DNA of 64,000 nt, taken from positions 186,001 through 250,000 of the forward strand of contig NZ_JAZGJP010000001.1 in assembly GCF_036408795.1 (NCBI RefSeq), in the 5' to 3' direction. A program made the translations under genes and the position numbers. The notes under the pieces are model-generated. The model saw nothing but the letters and a program-made list of their open reading frames with translations, had not been told where the DNA came from and did no database searches. This document shows positions 32,773 through 41,829 of the stretch, in pieces. Position 1 is the stretch's first letter. Every line of letters begins with the position of its first letter. The DNA is from Olsenella_L kribbiana (lineage in GTDB: Bacteria > Actinomycetota > Coriobacteriia > Coriobacteriales > Atopobiaceae).

Positions 32773-35019
32773 TTATGCGTCGTGGTGGCGACGGGGCTGG
32801 CGTCCACGGGGAGCATCGCCCTCATTGGACTGTGCCCTGCGGCCGCCATTGTCGCCCGGACGGCGCGTGTGGCGCGTCCTGTGCTCGTCGTGCTCGCCGT
32901 TCTCGCGGCCCTTGCCGGAGCCTTGAGGTGCCTCAGGCTTGTCGAGGCGATCGAGGCTGATCTTGCCCTTCTCGTCGACCTCGAGGACCTTGACCTTGAC
33001 CTCGTCGCCGATGTTCAGGACATCCTCGACCTTGTCGACACGGCCCTTTGCGACACGGGAGATGTGGAGCAGGCCGTCCTTGCCCGGAAGGAGCTCGACG
33101 AAGGCGCCGAACGGCTGGATGCCGACGACACGGCCGGTGTACTCCTCGCCGACCTCGGGGACCTTCACGATAGCCTTGATGCGCTCGGCCGCTGCATCTC
33201 CTGCACCATTGATGCCGGAGATGAAGACAGTGCCGTCCTCCTGGACGTCGACGGTGGCTCCCGTCTCCTCCTGGATGCCACGGATGACCTTGCCGCCAGA
33301 GCCGATGACATCGCGGATCTTGTCGGTCGGAATGTGGAGGCTGATGATCTGCGGAGCCGTCGGCTTCGTGTGCTCGCGCGGTGCAGGGATGGCATCGAGC
33401 ATCGCATCGAGGATGAACATGCGGCCCTCGTGTGCCTGCATGAGTGCAGCGCGCAGGATCTCAGGCGTGAGTCCCGTAGCCTTGTTGTCCATCTGCATGG
33501 CCGTAATGCCCTTGGTCGTGCCCGTGACCTTGAAGTCCATGTCGCCGAGGAAGTCCTCGAGGCCCTGGATGTCGGTCAGGACGACGGTCTTGCCTTCCTC
33601 CTGGATGAGGCCCATGGCAACGCCGGAGACCGGACGCTTGATGGGGACGCCTGCATCCATGAGGGCAAGGGTGGAACCGCACGTCGATGCCATCGACGAG
33701 GAGCCATTGGACTCCATGACCTCGGAGACGACGCGGATCGTGTACGGGAATTCCTCCTCGGAGGGGATCACCGGCAGAAGGGCGCGCTCGGCAAGGTTGC
33801 CGTGGCCGATCTCGCGGCGCTTCGGGCTGCCCATGCGGCCCGTCTCGCCCGTGCAGAACGGCGGGAAGTTGTAGTGGTGGATGTAGCGCTTGCCCTCGAC
33901 CGGCTCGATCGTGTCAAGGCGCTGCCACTCGTTGAGCATGCCAAGCGTGCAGACCGAGAGGACCTGGGTCTGTCCACGCTGGAAGAGGCCGGAGCCATGG
34001 ACGCGCGGCAGATAGTCCGGCTTCACCATGAGTGGCCTGACCTCGGTGGCCTTGCGGCCATCGACACGCTCGCCGGTCTCGACGACCATGCGGCGCATTG
34101 CATGCTTCTCGAGGCTCTTGAGCTCGACCGGAATGGCACGGCTCCAGGTCTCCTGCTCTTCGTCGGTGAACTCTGCCGTGATCTTGGCCTTGAGGTCCTC
34201 GACCTTGTCGATGCGGGAGAGCTTGTCCGGATCCTTGAGGGCTGCGCTCATCTCGTCGTAGTGCGCGAAGATGCGGTCGTGCACCTCAGGGATGGGCTCG
34301 TCGAGGATGTAGTCATGCTTCGGGAACGGGCCGTTGGCCTCCTGGACCTTCTGGAAGAAGATCTTCTCCTGCTCGCAGAAGGCAGCGATGGCCTCCTGGC
34401 CGAATGCCATGGCTGCGAGCATGTCGTCCTCGGAGATCTCCTGAGCGCCAGCCTCGAGCATGGAGATGAACGTGGCGGAACCGCCGAGCTCGAGGTCGAG
34501 GTCGCTCGTCTTGCGCTCCTCGTACGTCGGGTTCACGAGCCACTCGCCCGTCTCGGTGTTGCGGCCGATCCTCACGCAGGCAAGCGGACCCTCAAACGGC
34601 ACGCCGCCGACGGTGAGGGCAGCAGATGCTGCCATGACGCAGATGGTGTCGACCGGGTTGATCTGGTCTGCGACGAGCGTCGTCGCGACGATCTGGACCT
34701 CGTTCCTGAAGCCATCCGGGAAGGACGGGCGCAGAGGACGGTCGATCATGCGGGCTGTGAGGGTTGCCTTCTCGCTCGGACGCGCCTCGCGCTTGAGGTA
34801 GCCGCCCGGGATGCGGCCCACGGCGTACATCTTCTCAATGAAATCGACCGTCAGCGGGAAGAAGTCGTAGTCCTTGCGCTCCTTGGAGACGACCGCCGTC
34901 AGAAGGACGGTGGAATCCCCAGCCTTCACGAGGCAGGAACCGGTAGCCTGCTTCGCGAGCTCGCCTGTCTCGAGCGTGTAGTGCTTGCCGTACAGGTCGA
35001 ATTCATGGGTTACTTTCAT
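32773..35019 (-). CDS. pnp: Polyribonucleotide nucleotidyltransferase (PNPase)
   Basis: 748-residue 3'-5' phosphorolytic exoribonuclease. Two RNase PH domains (MIDRPLRPSFPDGF in the first; LTDIQGLEDFLGDMDFKVTGT in the second), a KH domain (IGSGGKVIRGIQEETGA) and an S1 domain (about 620-690, EYTGRVVGIQPFGAFVEL) are in the usual order. A His/Arg/Gly-rich charged tail of about 55 residues follows. ATG 35019 has AAGGGGA upstream; the longer open frame lies in the structured rpsO-pnp leader. Confidence 0.97.
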   Translation of the reverse strand: MKVTHEFDLYGKHYTLETGELAKQATGSCLVKAGDSTVLLTAVVSKERKDYDFFPLTVDFIEKMYAVGRIPGGYLKREARPSEKATLTARMIDRPLRPSFPDGFRNEVQIVATTLVADQINPVDTICVMAASAALTVGGVPFEGPLACVRIGRNTETGEWLVNPTYEERKTSDLDLELGGSATFISMLEAGAQEISEDDMLAAMAFGQEAIAAFCEQEKIFFQKVQEANGPFPKHDYILDEPIPEVHDRIFAHYDEMSAALKDPDKLSRIDKVEDLKAKITAEFTDEEQETWSRAIPVELKSLEKHAMRRMVVETGERVDGRKATEVRPLMVKPDYLPRVHGSGLFQRGQTQVLSVCTLGMLNEWQRLDTIEPVEGKRYIHHYNFPPFCTGETGRMGSPKRREIGHGNLAERALLPVIPSEEEFPYTIRVVSEVMESNGSSSMASTCGSTLALMDAGVPIKRPVSGVAMGLIQEEGKTVVLTDIQGLEDFLGDMDFKVTGTTKGITAMQMDNKATGLTPEILRAALMQAHEGRMFILDAMLDAIPAPREHTKPTAPQIISLHIPTDKIRDVIGSGGKVIRGIQEETGATVDVQEDGTVFISGINGAGDAAAERIKAIVKVPEVGEEYTGRVVGIQPFGAFVELLPGKDGLLHISRVAKGRVDKVEDVLNIGDEVKVKVLEVDEKGKISLDRLDKPEAPQGSGKGRENGEHDEHRTRHTRRPGDNGGRRAQSNEGDAPRGRQPRRHHDA

Positions 35020-35063
35020 TTTTCCCCTTATCTCCGTCTGCCCCATTGCAGACGGGCCGTCTT

Positions 35064-35105
35064 GCATGCATCTCTGCATGCGGCATCCCCGCTTCTCGGG
35101 GATGC
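35064..35105 (-). promoter_or_regulatory. Tandem hairpins in the pnp leader
   Basis: GCATGCA (35064-35070) pairs with TGCATGC (35075-35081) across TCTC, and GCATCCCC (35083-35090) pairs with GGGGATGC (35098-35105). They lie between the rpsO terminator and the pnp start. By analogy with E. coli they could be RNase III processing and PNPase autoregulation sites. Confidence 0.5.
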
Positions 35106-35109
35106 ATAT

Positions 35110-35142
35110 GAAAGAAGAGGACGCCTCGATGGCGCCCTCTTC
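35110..35142 (-). terminator. Intrinsic terminator of rpsO
   Basis: On the minus strand a 12-base stem GAAGAGGGCGCC (35142-35131) with GGCGTCCTCTTC (35125-35114), one G-T pair, loop ATCGA, followed by TTTC. The short T-tract suggests partial read-through into pnp. Confidence 0.75.
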
Positions 35143-35153
35143 CAATGACCCAC

Positions 35154-35432
35154 TTACTGGATGTTGTCGCGGATGCCCAGGCTCTTGATGAGGCTACGGT
35201 ACTCTTCGATGTCCTGTGCCTTGATGTAGCCAAGCAGACGACGACGCTTGCCGACGAGCATCAGCAGGCCGCGGCGGGTGTGGAAGTCCTTCTGATGGGA
35301 CTTCATGTGCTCGGTCAGGCCCTTGATACGCTCGGTGAGGAGAGCGACCTGGACGGCGGCGGAGCCGGAGTCCTTCTCGTTCTTGCCGTACTGAGCCATG
35401 AGCTCGGCCTTGCGCTCCTTGGTAACTGCCAT
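35154..35432 (-). CDS. rpsO: 30S ribosomal protein S15
   Basis: 92 residues. S15 is recognised from KNEKDSGSAAVQVALLTERI, LTEHMKSHQKDFHTRRGLL and the ending GKRRRLLGYI followed by YRSLIKSLGIR. It binds the central domain of 16S rRNA. ATG 35432 (MAVTKERK) is preceded by AAAGGTGG. Directly upstream of pnp, the common bacterial arrangement. Confidence 0.97.
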   Translation of the reverse strand: MAVTKERKAELMAQYGKNEKDSGSAAVQVALLTERIKGLTEHMKSHQKDFHTRRGLLMLVGKRRRLLGYIKAQDIEEYRSLIKSLGIRDNIQ

Positions 35433-35612
35433 GTGTGGAACCACCTTTCATGAGATTCGCCCTGAACTGGGTTCGCCGTCTGGCATGAACGTGCGACCAG
35501 GTACAGGGTACGTACAACGAGAAGTACTTTACCACAGGGAAAGGCGTGAGCGTCCAAGAACCTCGAGCCGCATGCGAACTCACAGGCTCCGCACAAGCAG
35601 ACGCCGCACGTC

Positions 35613-36356
35613 CTAGAGCCCGCGCCAGAACTCCCATGCCTTGAGGCGGCAGTCGAGATGGGTCTGCCCCCATTCATGGGCAAGCATCAGAAGAAGGCGG
35701 GCGGTCGCTGCATCGATTGGAGCGTCCTTCAGCTCCTTGAAGGTCGCCGCCAGAAGCGCCCGCATCCAGGCGAAATCGTTCTCTGTGAGCTCATGCGCCC
35801 CAGCAACCTCGCGGGCACAGGATGCACAGAGCGCACCTCCTGCAGCCGCAGAGAAGAGCGTCGGATGCGGGTCTCCGCAGGCGATGCAGGACTCAAGCTC
35901 CGGCTTCCACCCTTCATGTGCAAGCACCTTGAAGGCATAGGCAGAGACCAGCACTATCTGGTGCGGTTCATCCGCTCCTTCGAGCGAGGAAAGCAGGGCC
36001 GACAGGATCTTGAAGAGGAAGGGGTCCGGCATGTCCTCGTAGGAGCTCTTCTCGGCAAGCTCTGCTGCCGCCGATGCGGCGCTCAGGCTGTCGAGATCTT
36101 CCCTGAGCGGTGCATGGGCACTGACCAGCGAGGCTTCCGAGACGATTGGAAGAGGTCCTCTTCCGGCAGAGAGCAGAAGGTCCGACTCGCAGAGGATGTC
36201 GCAGCGCGATGCAAAGCGGCCGCCGGGCTTTCTGGCACCCTTCGCGACCGCCCGCCTCTTCTGGCCATCCTCCCCGATCATCGTGAGGATGAGGTCCTGC
36301 TCCTTGAGCTTTACCGTATCGAGCACGATTGCCTTCGTGTGGAGCGTGCGGCGCAC
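35613..36356 (-). CDS. recO: DNA repair protein RecO
   Basis: 247 residues. The N-terminal OB fold (LHTKAIVLDTVKLKEQDLILTMI, ...KGARKPGGRF) is followed by a helical domain with a zinc finger (CIACG...CASC, about residues 169-194). RecO loads RecA onto SSB-coated DNA with RecR. I chose GTG 36356 (VRRTLHTK), two bases after the era stop; the longer frame lies inside era. Confidence 0.92.
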   Translation of the reverse strand: MRRTLHTKAIVLDTVKLKEQDLILTMIGEDGQKRRAVAKGARKPGGRFASRCDILCESDLLLSAGRGPLPIVSEASLVSAHAPLREDLDSLSAASAAAELAEKSSYEDMPDPFLFKILSALLSSLEGADEPHQIVLVSAYAFKVLAHEGWKPELESCIACGDPHPTLFSAAAGGALCASCAREVAGAHELTENDFAWMRALLAATFKELKDAPIDAATARLLLMLAHEWGQTHLDCRLKAWEFWRGL

Positions 36357-36358
36357 TG

Positions 36359-37357
36359 CTACTCGTCCGCCTCGAGTCCGAGCTCGCGGATCTCGTTCGC
36401 ATCGCGGCGCCACTCGGGCTGGACGCGGACCTTGAGATCGAGATAGGCCTTAGCGCCGAAGAGGCGCTCGATGTCCTTGCGGGCTGCCGTGCCGATCTTC
36501 TTGATCATGGAGCCGCGGCGCCCGATAAGGATGGCCTTCTGTCCCTCGCGTTCGACGAGGATCGTCGCCGTGACGGAGAGCTGGTCGCGCTTCGGCCATG
36601 AGATGTCTTCGACCTTCACAGCCACCGAGTGCGGCACCTCCTGGCGGCAGTTCAGGAGCACCTTCTCGCGGATGAACTCGCCGACGAGGTCTTCGTCCGT
36701 CATGTCCGTATCCATGCCTTCGGGGAACCAGCGCGGACCATATGGCAGGTGTGCGCTCACTATATCGATGAAGGAATCAACATTGAAGCCTTCGCGGGCA
36801 GATACGACAAGCTCGTCATCGAAGGGGGCAAGGGCACGGGCCGCTTCGAGCTGCTGCTGCACGGTCTCGGGCTCTGCCTTGTCTGCCTTTGTTATCACGA
36901 GCAGCTTGAAGGGAGCCTTCGAGGCCGCGACATGCTTTGCGACCCACTCGTCTCCCCTGCCGACCGGACGCGTCGCATCGATCAGGAAGGCCACGACATC
37001 CACATCGGCAAGCTCTGCCAGGGCGACCTTGTTGAGCTCCTTGCCGAGGGCATCCTTCGGCTTGTGGAGGCCCGGGGTATCGACGACGACGAGCTGGCAG
37101 CCGGGGCGGTCGATGACAGCACGCATGCGCTTCCTCGTCGTCTGGGCGACAGGAGAGGTGATAGCGATCTTCTCGCCCATGCAGGCATTGAGAAGCGTCG
37201 ACTTGCCGACAGACGGCCTGCCGACTAGGGCGACAAAGCCGCTCCTGAAGTCAGAATCCTCCTCGCCTTTCGCCGGAGCTGCTGCGGCCCCGAACTTCTC
37301 CATCATTGCACGCTCTTCCTCATCGAGGTCGAGCCCGTCTTCATCCATCTCGTTCAT
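36359..37357 (-). CDS. era: GTPase Era
   Basis: 332 residues. G1 GRPSVGKS (46-53), DTPG, TKAD in the GTPase domain and a C-terminal KH domain (ILIGRRGSMIKKIG). Era binds the 3' end of 16S rRNA during 30S maturation. A non-conserved acidic leader of about 35 residues (MNEMDEDGLDLDEEER) precedes the G domain. ATG 37357 has GAAGAAGG five bases upstream. It lies with ybeY, dgkA and recO as in many Gram-positive genomes. Confidence 0.96.
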   Translation of the reverse strand: MNEMDEDGLDLDEEERAMMEKFGAAAAPAKGEEDSDFRSGFVALVGRPSVGKSTLLNACMGEKIAITSPVAQTTRKRMRAVIDRPGCQLVVVDTPGLHKPKDALGKELNKVALAELADVDVVAFLIDATRPVGRGDEWVAKHVAASKAPFKLLVITKADKAEPETVQQQLEAARALAPFDDELVVSAREGFNVDSFIDIVSAHLPYGPRWFPEGMDTDMTDEDLVGEFIREKVLLNCRQEVPHSVAVKVEDISWPKRDQLSVTATILVEREGQKAILIGRRGSMIKKIGTAARKDIERLFGAKAYLDLKVRVQPEWRRDANEIRELGLEADE

Positions 37358-37369
37358 GGGCACCTTCTT

Positions 37370-37744
37370 CTAGGTCAGGAGGGCATTCAGGAATACGATC
37401 GCGCCGACAATAGCGACGATCACGGAGAGCACATAGACCGCTGCGGCCGCGATATCCTTCGCGTGTCCTGCAAGCGGATGGTATTCAGGAGAGACGAGGT
37501 CGACGACCGTCTCGATAGCGGTGTTCATGAGCTCGGCAGAGATCACGCAGGCACAGCACAGAAGCACGATGGCCCAGGAAAGAGGATCGAGGCCTACGAT
37601 GAAGCCGCAGACGATGACAAGAGCGCCTGCCGCAAGCATGACCTTGATGTTGCGCTCGGTCCTGAGCGTGAAGCGGAATCCCTGCATGGCGAAGAGGAAG
37701 CTCCGGCGGAAGGTCGGATGGTTTCCCTTCTGTCCGGGGATCAT
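37370..37744 (-). CDS. dgkA: Diacylglycerol/undecaprenol kinase (DgkA family)
   Basis: A 124-residue membrane kinase with three hydrophobic helices. The family signature ELMNTAIETVVDLVSPEYHPLAGHAKDIAA is split across residues 69-98 with conserved Glu, Asn, His and Asp. In Gram-positive bacteria this small enzyme phosphorylates undecaprenol, recycling the lipid carrier of peptidoglycan synthesis. The start overlaps ybeY by four bases. Confidence 0.93.
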   Translation of the reverse strand: MIPGQKGNHPTFRRSFLFAMQGFRFTLRTERNIKVMLAAGALVIVCGFIVGLDPLSWAIVLLCCACVISAELMNTAIETVVDLVSPEYHPLAGHAKDIAAAAVYVLSVIVAIVGAIVFLNALLT

Positions 37745-38244
37745 GCATCCTCCCGGTGCCTTGTAAGTATCACATGGCCCAGGTTCTCGTCGGTCGCGAC
37801 CTTCTGGAGAAGCTCGTCCTCGCGGGCCTCCATGACCTCAGCCTCGTCGTCTGCGATATGGTCATAGCCCAGAAGATGGAGCATGCCATGCACGAAGAGG
37901 AGCCGCGTCTCATCGGCTGCGGTCGTGCCGAGCTCTTCTGCCTGGCGTTCGATATAGGCAGGGGCAAGCACGATGTCGCCGAGCTCGCAGGGCTCCCCGT
38001 CAGCCAGATCGGGGTCGTCTGGACGCTCGCATTCGAGCGAGAGCACGTCGGTCGCACGGTCCTTGCCGCGCCACTCGAGGTTGAGCTCATGCATCCTGTC
38101 ATCGTCGACCACAGAGACCGACACGAGGCAGGGACGCGTCACCCCTTCCTCATCGAGCACGAGCGCAGCAATCCGCTCCATCTCGTCTTCCGCGATGGCA
38201 GGGGTCGTGCCTTCCTCCACATCGATGTCAACCTCATGCTCCAT
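37741..38244 (-). CDS. ybeY: Endoribonuclease YbeY
   Basis: 167 residues. The zinc site HGMLHLLGYDH (His119, His123, His129) and the conserved TDVLSL and LGDIVLAPAYI segments identify YbeY, required for 16S rRNA 3' end maturation and ribosome quality control. ATG 38244 was chosen because GGAAGG is eight bases upstream; it overlaps phoH by 11 bases. Confidence 0.95.
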   Translation of the reverse strand: MEHEVDIDVEEGTTPAIAEDEMERIAALVLDEEGVTRPCLVSVSVVDDDRMHELNLEWRGKDRATDVLSLECERPDDPDLADGEPCELGDIVLAPAYIERQAEELGTTAADETRLLFVHGMLHLLGYDHIADDEAEVMEAREDELLQKVATDENLGHVILTRHREDA

Positions 38245-39199
38245 GGGGACCATCCTTCCTGGCTGCCTTGTCATAGGCTTCGATGATGCGTGCAACGAGC
38301 GAGTGCCTGACCACATCGGCACGGCCAAGATCGCAGAAGGCGATGCCCGGTATGCCGGAAAGTATCTGGCGGGCCGATTCCATGCCGCTTGGACCCTTGA
38401 GGTCGCGCTGGGTGCTGTCGCCGGTGACGACGAAGCGTGAATGGAATCCGAGACGGGTCAGGAACATCTTCATCTGGACCGGCGTCGTGTTCTGCGCCTC
38501 GTCCAATATCACATAGGCATTCGAGAACGTGCGCCCGCGCATGAAGGCAAGCGGTGCCACCTCGATCGTCCCCTGCTCGACAAGCGAGAGCGTCGTCTCC
38601 TGGCCAATGAGGTCGAAGAGTGCATCGTAGAGGGGCCGCACATAGGGATCGATCTTCTCTTCGAGCGTGCCGGGAAGATAGCCCAGAGACTCCCCTGCCT
38701 CGACGACCGGACGGGTGAGCACGATGCGCTCCACCTCATGTCTTCTGAGTGCAGCCACTGCCAGCGCTACCGCGAGATAGGTCTTGCCTGTGCCAGCAGG
38801 CCCCGCTGCAAACGTGATCTCATGCGTGCGCGCTGCCTCGACATAGCGCTTCTGGCCCTCGGTCTTCGGCTTGACGGCGATGCCTTTCCAGCTCAAGAGG
38901 ATGGCATCGCGCTCGCGCAGGAGCGGCGCGCCCTTCTCTGCCACCGCCGCAAGCGCCAGGTCCACATCGGTCTCGTTCGGAACCTCTCCCGCCTCGGCAA
39001 GCTGGATGAGCTGTGTGAAGACAGCCGTGAGGTCGTGGATCTCCTCAGGGTCGCCTTCGATGGAGACGACATTGCCGCGCACCGTGATGATTGCATCAGT
39101 GGCAGCTTCGATACGCCTGAGCAGGCTGTCGGCAGGCCCCATGAGAAGCGCTGCATCGACAGAATCAGGTATGGTCAGACGGACGTGTGTGGGCTCCAT
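38234..39199 (-). CDS. phoH: PhoH-like ATPase
   Basis: 321 residues. Walker A GPAGTGKT (133-140), Walker B VILDEAQN and the PhoH-specific RPVVEAGESLGYLPG and TGDSTQRDL motifs are intact. An N-terminal KH-like part precedes the ATPase. In conserved ybeY neighbourhoods it is thought to act in RNA metabolism; direct function is not established. GGAGGAG precedes ATG 39199. Confidence 0.93.
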   Translation of the reverse strand: MEPTHVRLTIPDSVDAALLMGPADSLLRRIEAATDAIITVRGNVVSIEGDPEEIHDLTAVFTQLIQLAEAGEVPNETDVDLALAAVAEKGAPLLRERDAILLSWKGIAVKPKTEGQKRYVEAARTHEITFAAGPAGTGKTYLAVALAVAALRRHEVERIVLTRPVVEAGESLGYLPGTLEEKIDPYVRPLYDALFDLIGQETTLSLVEQGTIEVAPLAFMRGRTFSNAYVILDEAQNTTPVQMKMFLTRLGFHSRFVVTGDSTQRDLKGPSGMESARQILSGIPGIAFCDLGRADVVRHSLVARIIEAYDKAARKDGPHGA

Positions 39200-39266
39200 G
39201 CTCCTCCTTGCTGGTTCATCTCAAAGGATAGCGCGACTCTCGCCGAGAGCAAAGAGCGCGATATTC

Positions 39267-40532
39267 CTAGAGATGTTCGGCAACGACATGTCCCCGCTCA
39301 TCGGAAGAGGCAATCCTCATGCGCTCGAGCGTATCCACAGGAAGCGCGGGGTCGACCTCTGCCTCGAAGAGGCCGCCTGTGACGCCTCTGCCCTTTGCCT
39401 GGACAAGCACGAGCTCTTCCTCGCCGACAAGGCGCTTCGCCTCAGCTGCGCGCATCTGGGCCGCCAGGTCATGCATGCGCTTTGCACGCTCTGCCATGAT
39501 GTGGGGATCGACCTGGTCGGGCGCCTCTGCGGCGGGCGTGCCGGGACGCTTCGAATAGCGGAAGATGTGCATCTTGGCGAACTGCATGCGCCGGCAGAAT
39601 TCGAGCGACTCCTCGAACTCTTCATCCGTCTCGCCCGGGAAGCCGACAATGAGGTCGCAGCCCAGCGCCAGATGGGGAATCTTCGCCTTCGCAGCTCTGA
39701 CAGCATTCTCATAGAGCGCCGTATCGTACTTCCTGCCCATACGGGAAAGCACGGAGTCCGATCCTGACTGGAGGCAGATATGAAGGAAGGGGGCAATCCG
39801 GTCAGGATGCGCAGCCATCACATCGATGAGACGCTCGTCCACATCAGGCGGCTCGATCGAGGAGAGACGGATCCTGCCAACCGCGGTCTTCTCGAGGATT
39901 GCTTCCAGAAGCTCCGGCAGGCGGAGCTCTGCCCCCTCTTCCACGACATGGTACTGGCCCAGGTTGATGCCCGTGAGCACGACTTCCTTGGCGCCCATGG
40001 CAAGGGTCTTCTCGACCTCTGCGATGACCTGGCCAAGCGGCACGGAACGCCCGGTGCCACGCGCCTTCCAGACGATGCAGAACGTGCAGCGGTTGTCACA
40101 GCCATCCTGCACCTTGATGCCAGGACGGGTCCTTCCGGTAGGCGTCGGGGCAGCACCCGTGCAGGGCAGCGCATCGGTTGCCGTCTCCGGAAGCTTTGCA
40201 AGCACATGAGACGGCACCTCGGCCTTGAGCGGCACGACCTCGAGCGTATCGCCGAGCTCTGAGAGCTCGTCAGCAAAGAGGCTTGCCGCGCAGCCTGTCG
40301 CCACGACATAGGGCTTGTTCGGCAGGTTCATGGTATGGCGGAGGGTATGGCGGGTCTTCGCTTCGGCCTCGCCTGTGACGGCACAGGTGTTCACGACGAC
40401 CGCATCGGCCTCTTCAGGCGTGCCTATCTGGCAGCCTGCCTCCTCGAGCGCAAGCGCAATCGTATCCGTCTCGACCCTGTTCACGCGGCAGCCCAGATTG
40501 ATGAAGGCTACCACCGGTGCTTTCTCGCTCAT
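39267..40532 (-). CDS. mtaB: tRNA t6A37 methylthiotransferase MtaB
   Basis: Radical SAM enzyme converting t6A37 to ms2t6A37. Cluster cysteines are Cys15 (LGCRVNRVE), Cys50 (NTCAVT) and Cys81; the radical SAM motif CDNRCTFC is at 145-152; the C-terminal TRAM domain is short. LGCRVNxxE and FCIVWKARGTGRS place it with MtaB rather than MiaB or RimO. 421 residues. It begins directly after the dnaJ stop, and this dnaJ-mtaB order is frequent in Gram-positive bacteria. Confidence 0.95.
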   Translation of the reverse strand: MSEKAPVVAFINLGCRVNRVETDTIALALEEAGCQIGTPEEADAVVVNTCAVTGEAEAKTRHTLRHTMNLPNKPYVVATGCAASLFADELSELGDTLEVVPLKAEVPSHVLAKLPETATDALPCTGAAPTPTGRTRPGIKVQDGCDNRCTFCIVWKARGTGRSVPLGQVIAEVEKTLAMGAKEVVLTGINLGQYHVVEEGAELRLPELLEAILEKTAVGRIRLSSIEPPDVDERLIDVMAAHPDRIAPFLHICLQSGSDSVLSRMGRKYDTALYENAVRAAKAKIPHLALGCDLIVGFPGETDEEFEESLEFCRRMQFAKMHIFRYSKRPGTPAAEAPDQVDPHIMAERAKRMHDLAAQMRAAEAKRLVGEEELVLVQAKGRGVTGGLFEAEVDPALPVDTLERMRIASSDERGHVVAEHL

Positions 40533-41714
40533 CTACCGCCTTCCGAACGGATGCTTGCGGTGGCCTTCCTTTGCCTTGTGGCTCTCATGCGCCCGCTCCT
40601 TGGCATCCGCCTTCGCGCTCTTCGCCTGCCTCCGCTCGAGGATGCTCCTGAGTGCCTCTTCATCCTCTTCGGTAAGGTCGTCAGGCACGGTCACACGCAC
40701 GACGACGACAAGCGAGCCTCTTGCCTGGCTTCCCTGGCGCGGCATGCCGTAGCGCGGGATGCGGATCTGCTGGCCATACTGGCAGCCAGAAGGAACATCG
40801 ACTTCGACCTTCTCGTCTGGAAGGATGCCGCCGATCTCCATCGTGCAGCCAAGCATTGCAGAGATTGCGTCGACATCCTCGGTGCAGTAGAGGTCGTCAC
40901 CCTGGCGCTGGAAGCGCTCGCTGTCTTCGATATCGATGCTCACGACGAGGTTGCCGCCTGGAGCGCCGCGGAGTCCTGCCTCGCCCTTGTCCTTGATCGT
41001 CACGGTCTGGCCCGCATGGATGCCTGCCGGAATCTCGATCTTCACGCTCTCATGCGAAGGCGTCCTGCCCTGCCCCGAGCAGGTCTCGCAGGGGTGGTCG
41101 ATGACCTGACCCGTGCCGCCGCACTCAGGGCAGACCGTCGTCGACTGCATCTGTCCCAGAATCGTGCGCTGCACGGTCGTGACGTGTCCGGTGCCATGGC
41201 ACTTCGGGCAGGTCGTGGTCTTGCCGCCTTCGGCAGCGCCGGTGCCGTTGCAGTCGTCGCAGGGTGCGAGCCTCTCGTAGGAGATGGTCTTCGTGCAGCC
41301 TTTGGCAGCCTCTTCGAGCGTGATATGGAGCGTGATGCCCATATCGCGGCCGCGCGAGCGCTGCTCGCGGCGGGCCTGGCCGCCACGGCCCTGGCCGCCG
41401 AAGAACGAGCTGAAGATATCGTCCATGCCGAAGCCATTGAAGACGTCCGACATGTCCACGTAGTCGGATCCGAAGCCAGAAGGCCCGTCAGGCGTGCCAT
41501 AGCGGTCATAGTTCGCGCGCTTTGTCTCGTCAGACAGGATGGTGTAGGCCTCGTTGACTTCCTTGAAGCGTGCTTCGGCATCCGGTGCCTTGTTCACGTC
41601 TGGATGCAGCTCGCGCGCCTTCTTCAGGAATGCACGCTTGATGGTACGGGCGTCAGCATCATGCTCGACCCCGAGAATCTCGTAGTAATCCTTGTTCGAA
41701 CTCACACTCACCAT
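40533..41714 (-). CDS. dnaJ: Chaperone protein DnaJ
   Basis: 393 residues with the complete type I layout: J domain with HPD (about 37-39), Gly/Phe-rich region (GFGSDY...FFGGQGRGGQ), four CxxCxGxG zinc repeats (CDDCNGTG, CPKCHGTG, CPECGGTG, CETCSGQG), two C-terminal substrate domains and a basic tail. It stimulates DnaK. Start uncertain: ATG 41714 sits one base after GGGAG, so GTG 41711 or GTG 41705 may be used instead. Confidence 0.95.
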   Translation of the reverse strand: MVSVSSNKDYYEILGVEHDADARTIKRAFLKKARELHPDVNKAPDAEARFKEVNEAYTILSDETKRANYDRYGTPDGPSGFGSDYVDMSDVFNGFGMDDIFSSFFGGQGRGGQARREQRSRGRDMGITLHITLEEAAKGCTKTISYERLAPCDDCNGTGAAEGGKTTTCPKCHGTGHVTTVQRTILGQMQSTTVCPECGGTGQVIDHPCETCSGQGRTPSHESVKIEIPAGIHAGQTVTIKDKGEAGLRGAPGGNLVVSIDIEDSERFQRQGDDLYCTEDVDAISAMLGCTMEIGGILPDEKVEVDVPSGCQYGQQIRIPRYGMPRQGSQARGSLVVVVRVTVPDDLTEEDEEALRSILERRQAKSAKADAKERAHESHKAKEGHRKHPFGRR

Positions 41715-41727
41715 ACTCCCACAGCAC

Positions 41728-41754
41728 AAAGCGAGGGGCGCGCTTGCGCCCCTC
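41728..41754 (-). terminator. Hairpin between the two dnaJ genes
   Basis: On the minus strand GAGGGGCGC (41754-41746), loop AAGC, GCGCCCCTC (41741-41733), then GCTTTGTG. A 9-bp perfect stem with a poor T-tract that ends about 15-20 bases before the dnaJ start. Confidence 0.6.
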
Positions 41755-41829
41755 TGTAACTACCATGCAAGGTGTACCCACCAAAGCCGTGCGTCTTGCA
41801 CGCGATAGGATACCTATCATTCGCTTCTA

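Noticed and set aside
32761..35148. 795-codon plus-strand frame opposite pnp
   Set aside because: It is the mirror of the GC-biased pnp reading frame; the PNPase domains on the minus strand are unmistakable.
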